Shown here one piece after another: positions 15,747-16,443 of a DNA stretch of 16,443 nt (position 1 is the stretch's first letter; the number at the start of each line of letters is the position of its first letter). This DNA is from Planctomycetota bacterium (GTDB lineage: Bacteria; Planctomycetota; Planctomycetia; Planctomycetales; Planctomycetaceae): contig JAJRTM010000196.1 of assembly GCA_024278285.1 (NCBI GenBank), positions 1 through 16,443 of the forward strand, read 5' to 3'. Both the position numbers and the translations under genes were made by a program. Below the pieces are notes generated by a model. That model worked only from the letters and a program-made list of their open reading frames with translations, was not told where the DNA came from and searched no databases.

Positions 15747-16443
15747 TTACGTGGAATGATCAAACTTAACCTCTTGTCCGCGGTGAGTATCATTCACCTG
15801 CTTTCCATCATAGACAACTGCTCCGTTGCACCATGTTTTTACAGGCCAGCCGGTAAGTGAAACGCCGTGCCAGGGACTCCAGCCGGCTTTGGCTCGTTGA
15901 TTTTTATTCAGGATCGTTTTCTCCAGATTCATATCCACCAGTACCAGATCTGCATCGTACCCTTCTTCGATTTTTCCTTTGTTGACAATCTTCCAGATAT
16001 CCGCGGGAGCTTCGCACATACATTCAACCATTCTCTCAAGTGTTAAACGTCCCTGATTAACCGCATTCAACATCAAAGCGAGTGAATTTTCCACCGCTGG
16101 CAGCCCCGAAGGTGATTGAGGATACGGCTGGCCCTTTTCTTCCAGAGTATGCGGAGCGTGATCAGTCGCGATCACTTGAATCTCTCCCAGTTGCAATGCC
16201 TGCCAAAGTCGCTCGTTATCTTCTTTCGTTTTGATCGAAGGATTCATTTGCACCAAAGAACCAAGCCGCTGGTAGTCATTAATATTGAAGAGCAGATGAT
16301 GCGGACAGGCTTCTGCAGAAATGACCCGCTTGGCAGGATCGCTGACTTGTTGTTGATACTCTCGAAGTAAATCACACTCCTGAGCTGTCGAAACATGCAG
16401 GACGTGAAAGTGATGATTGTGGCGAATTGCGAGTTCCATGGCC
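15747..16443 (-). CDS. pyrC: Dihydroorotase, class I (5' part outside window)
   Basis: A minus-strand frame ends with TAA at 15747 and stays open to the right edge, giving at least 231 C-terminal residues of a protein usually about 430 long. It shows [12 protein letters not shown] (a metal-ligand His), [17 protein letters not shown], the catalytic Asp and His in [28 protein letters not shown] and [16 protein letters not shown]. These are class I dihydroorotase features rather than allantoinase. It closes carbamoyl-aspartate to dihydroorotate in pyrimidine synthesis. The Met at 16439 is internal, not the true start. The MITE begins 74 bases past its stop. No terminator was seen. Confidence 0.92.
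   Translation of the reverse strand, partial: AMELAIRHNHHFHVLHVSTAQECDLLREYQQQVSDPAKRVISAEACPHHLLFNINDYQRLGSLVQMNPSIKTKEDNERLWQALQLGEIQVIATDHAPHTLEEKGQPYPQSPSGLPAVENSLALMLNAVNQGRLTLERMVECMCEAPADIWKIVNKGKIEEGYDADLVLVDMNLEKTILNKNQRAKAGWSPWHGVSLTGWPVKTWCNGAVVYDGKQVNDTHRGQEVKFDHST

Overview
The window looks like chromosomal DNA of a planctomycete, possibly a Gimesia or Rubinisphaera relative (genus not determinable by eye). The reasons are mid-range GC, weak Shine-Dalgarno signals, a giant membrane spermidine-synthase/TPR fusion, core genes scattered between short inverted-repeat elements, and the kind of integron-cassette recombination sites I recall from planctomycetes. Housekeeping genes flank an accessory block of about 5 kb.

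Left part (1-7080). A very long minus-strand gene runs off the left edge (two spermidine-synthase-type membrane halves, a soluble SAM-fold domain, TPRs). Upstream of it lie two broken genes: a 3' remnant of a ThiF/HesA-like gene on the minus strand, abutting a 3' remnant of an IS1182-like transposase on the plus strand. Then come gltS (sodium/glutamate symporter, +), an exported amidohydrolase (+), an isochorismatase-family hydrolase (-) and a small DUF167/YggU gene (+).

Middle part (about 7109-12650). This is the main result: what I read as a cluster of integron attC sites without an integrase (CALIN). Five attC-like sites (8651-8746, 7345-7435, 10444-10533, 11041-11127, 11434-11522) share TAAC...GTT ends, imperfect palindromic arms and an unpaired A in the gene-proximal arm when read on the minus strand. 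All associated genes are on the minus strand, and several stop codons lie directly at or inside the site. In cassette order (minus strand, high to low coordinates): a TIR-domain protein; a gene-less cassette with a miniature inverted-repeat element; a SMI1/KNR4 (SUKH) protein; a lipoprotein; a small membrane protein broken by an in-frame amber codon; an antitoxin/ParE-RelE toxin pair with its own promoter; a secreted parallel beta-helix protein; and a truncated second copy of the gene-less cassette. The two gene-less cassettes share a 130-bp segment that begins right after an attC. No integrase gene is present in the window.

Right part (12935-16443). Housekeeping genes resume on the minus strand: gapA with a strong intrinsic terminator, metX (homoserine O-acetyltransferase), a 164-bp MITE with perfect 26-bp terminal inverted repeats, and the 3' two-thirds or so of a dihydroorotase gene (pyrC) running off the right edge.

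The accessory block looks like a sedentary cassette depot: a possible anti-phage TIR effector, an orphan immunity-type protein and a stabilising toxin-antitoxin pair, mixed with cell-envelope proteins. All functional statements rest on motif recognition by eye; no database search was run.
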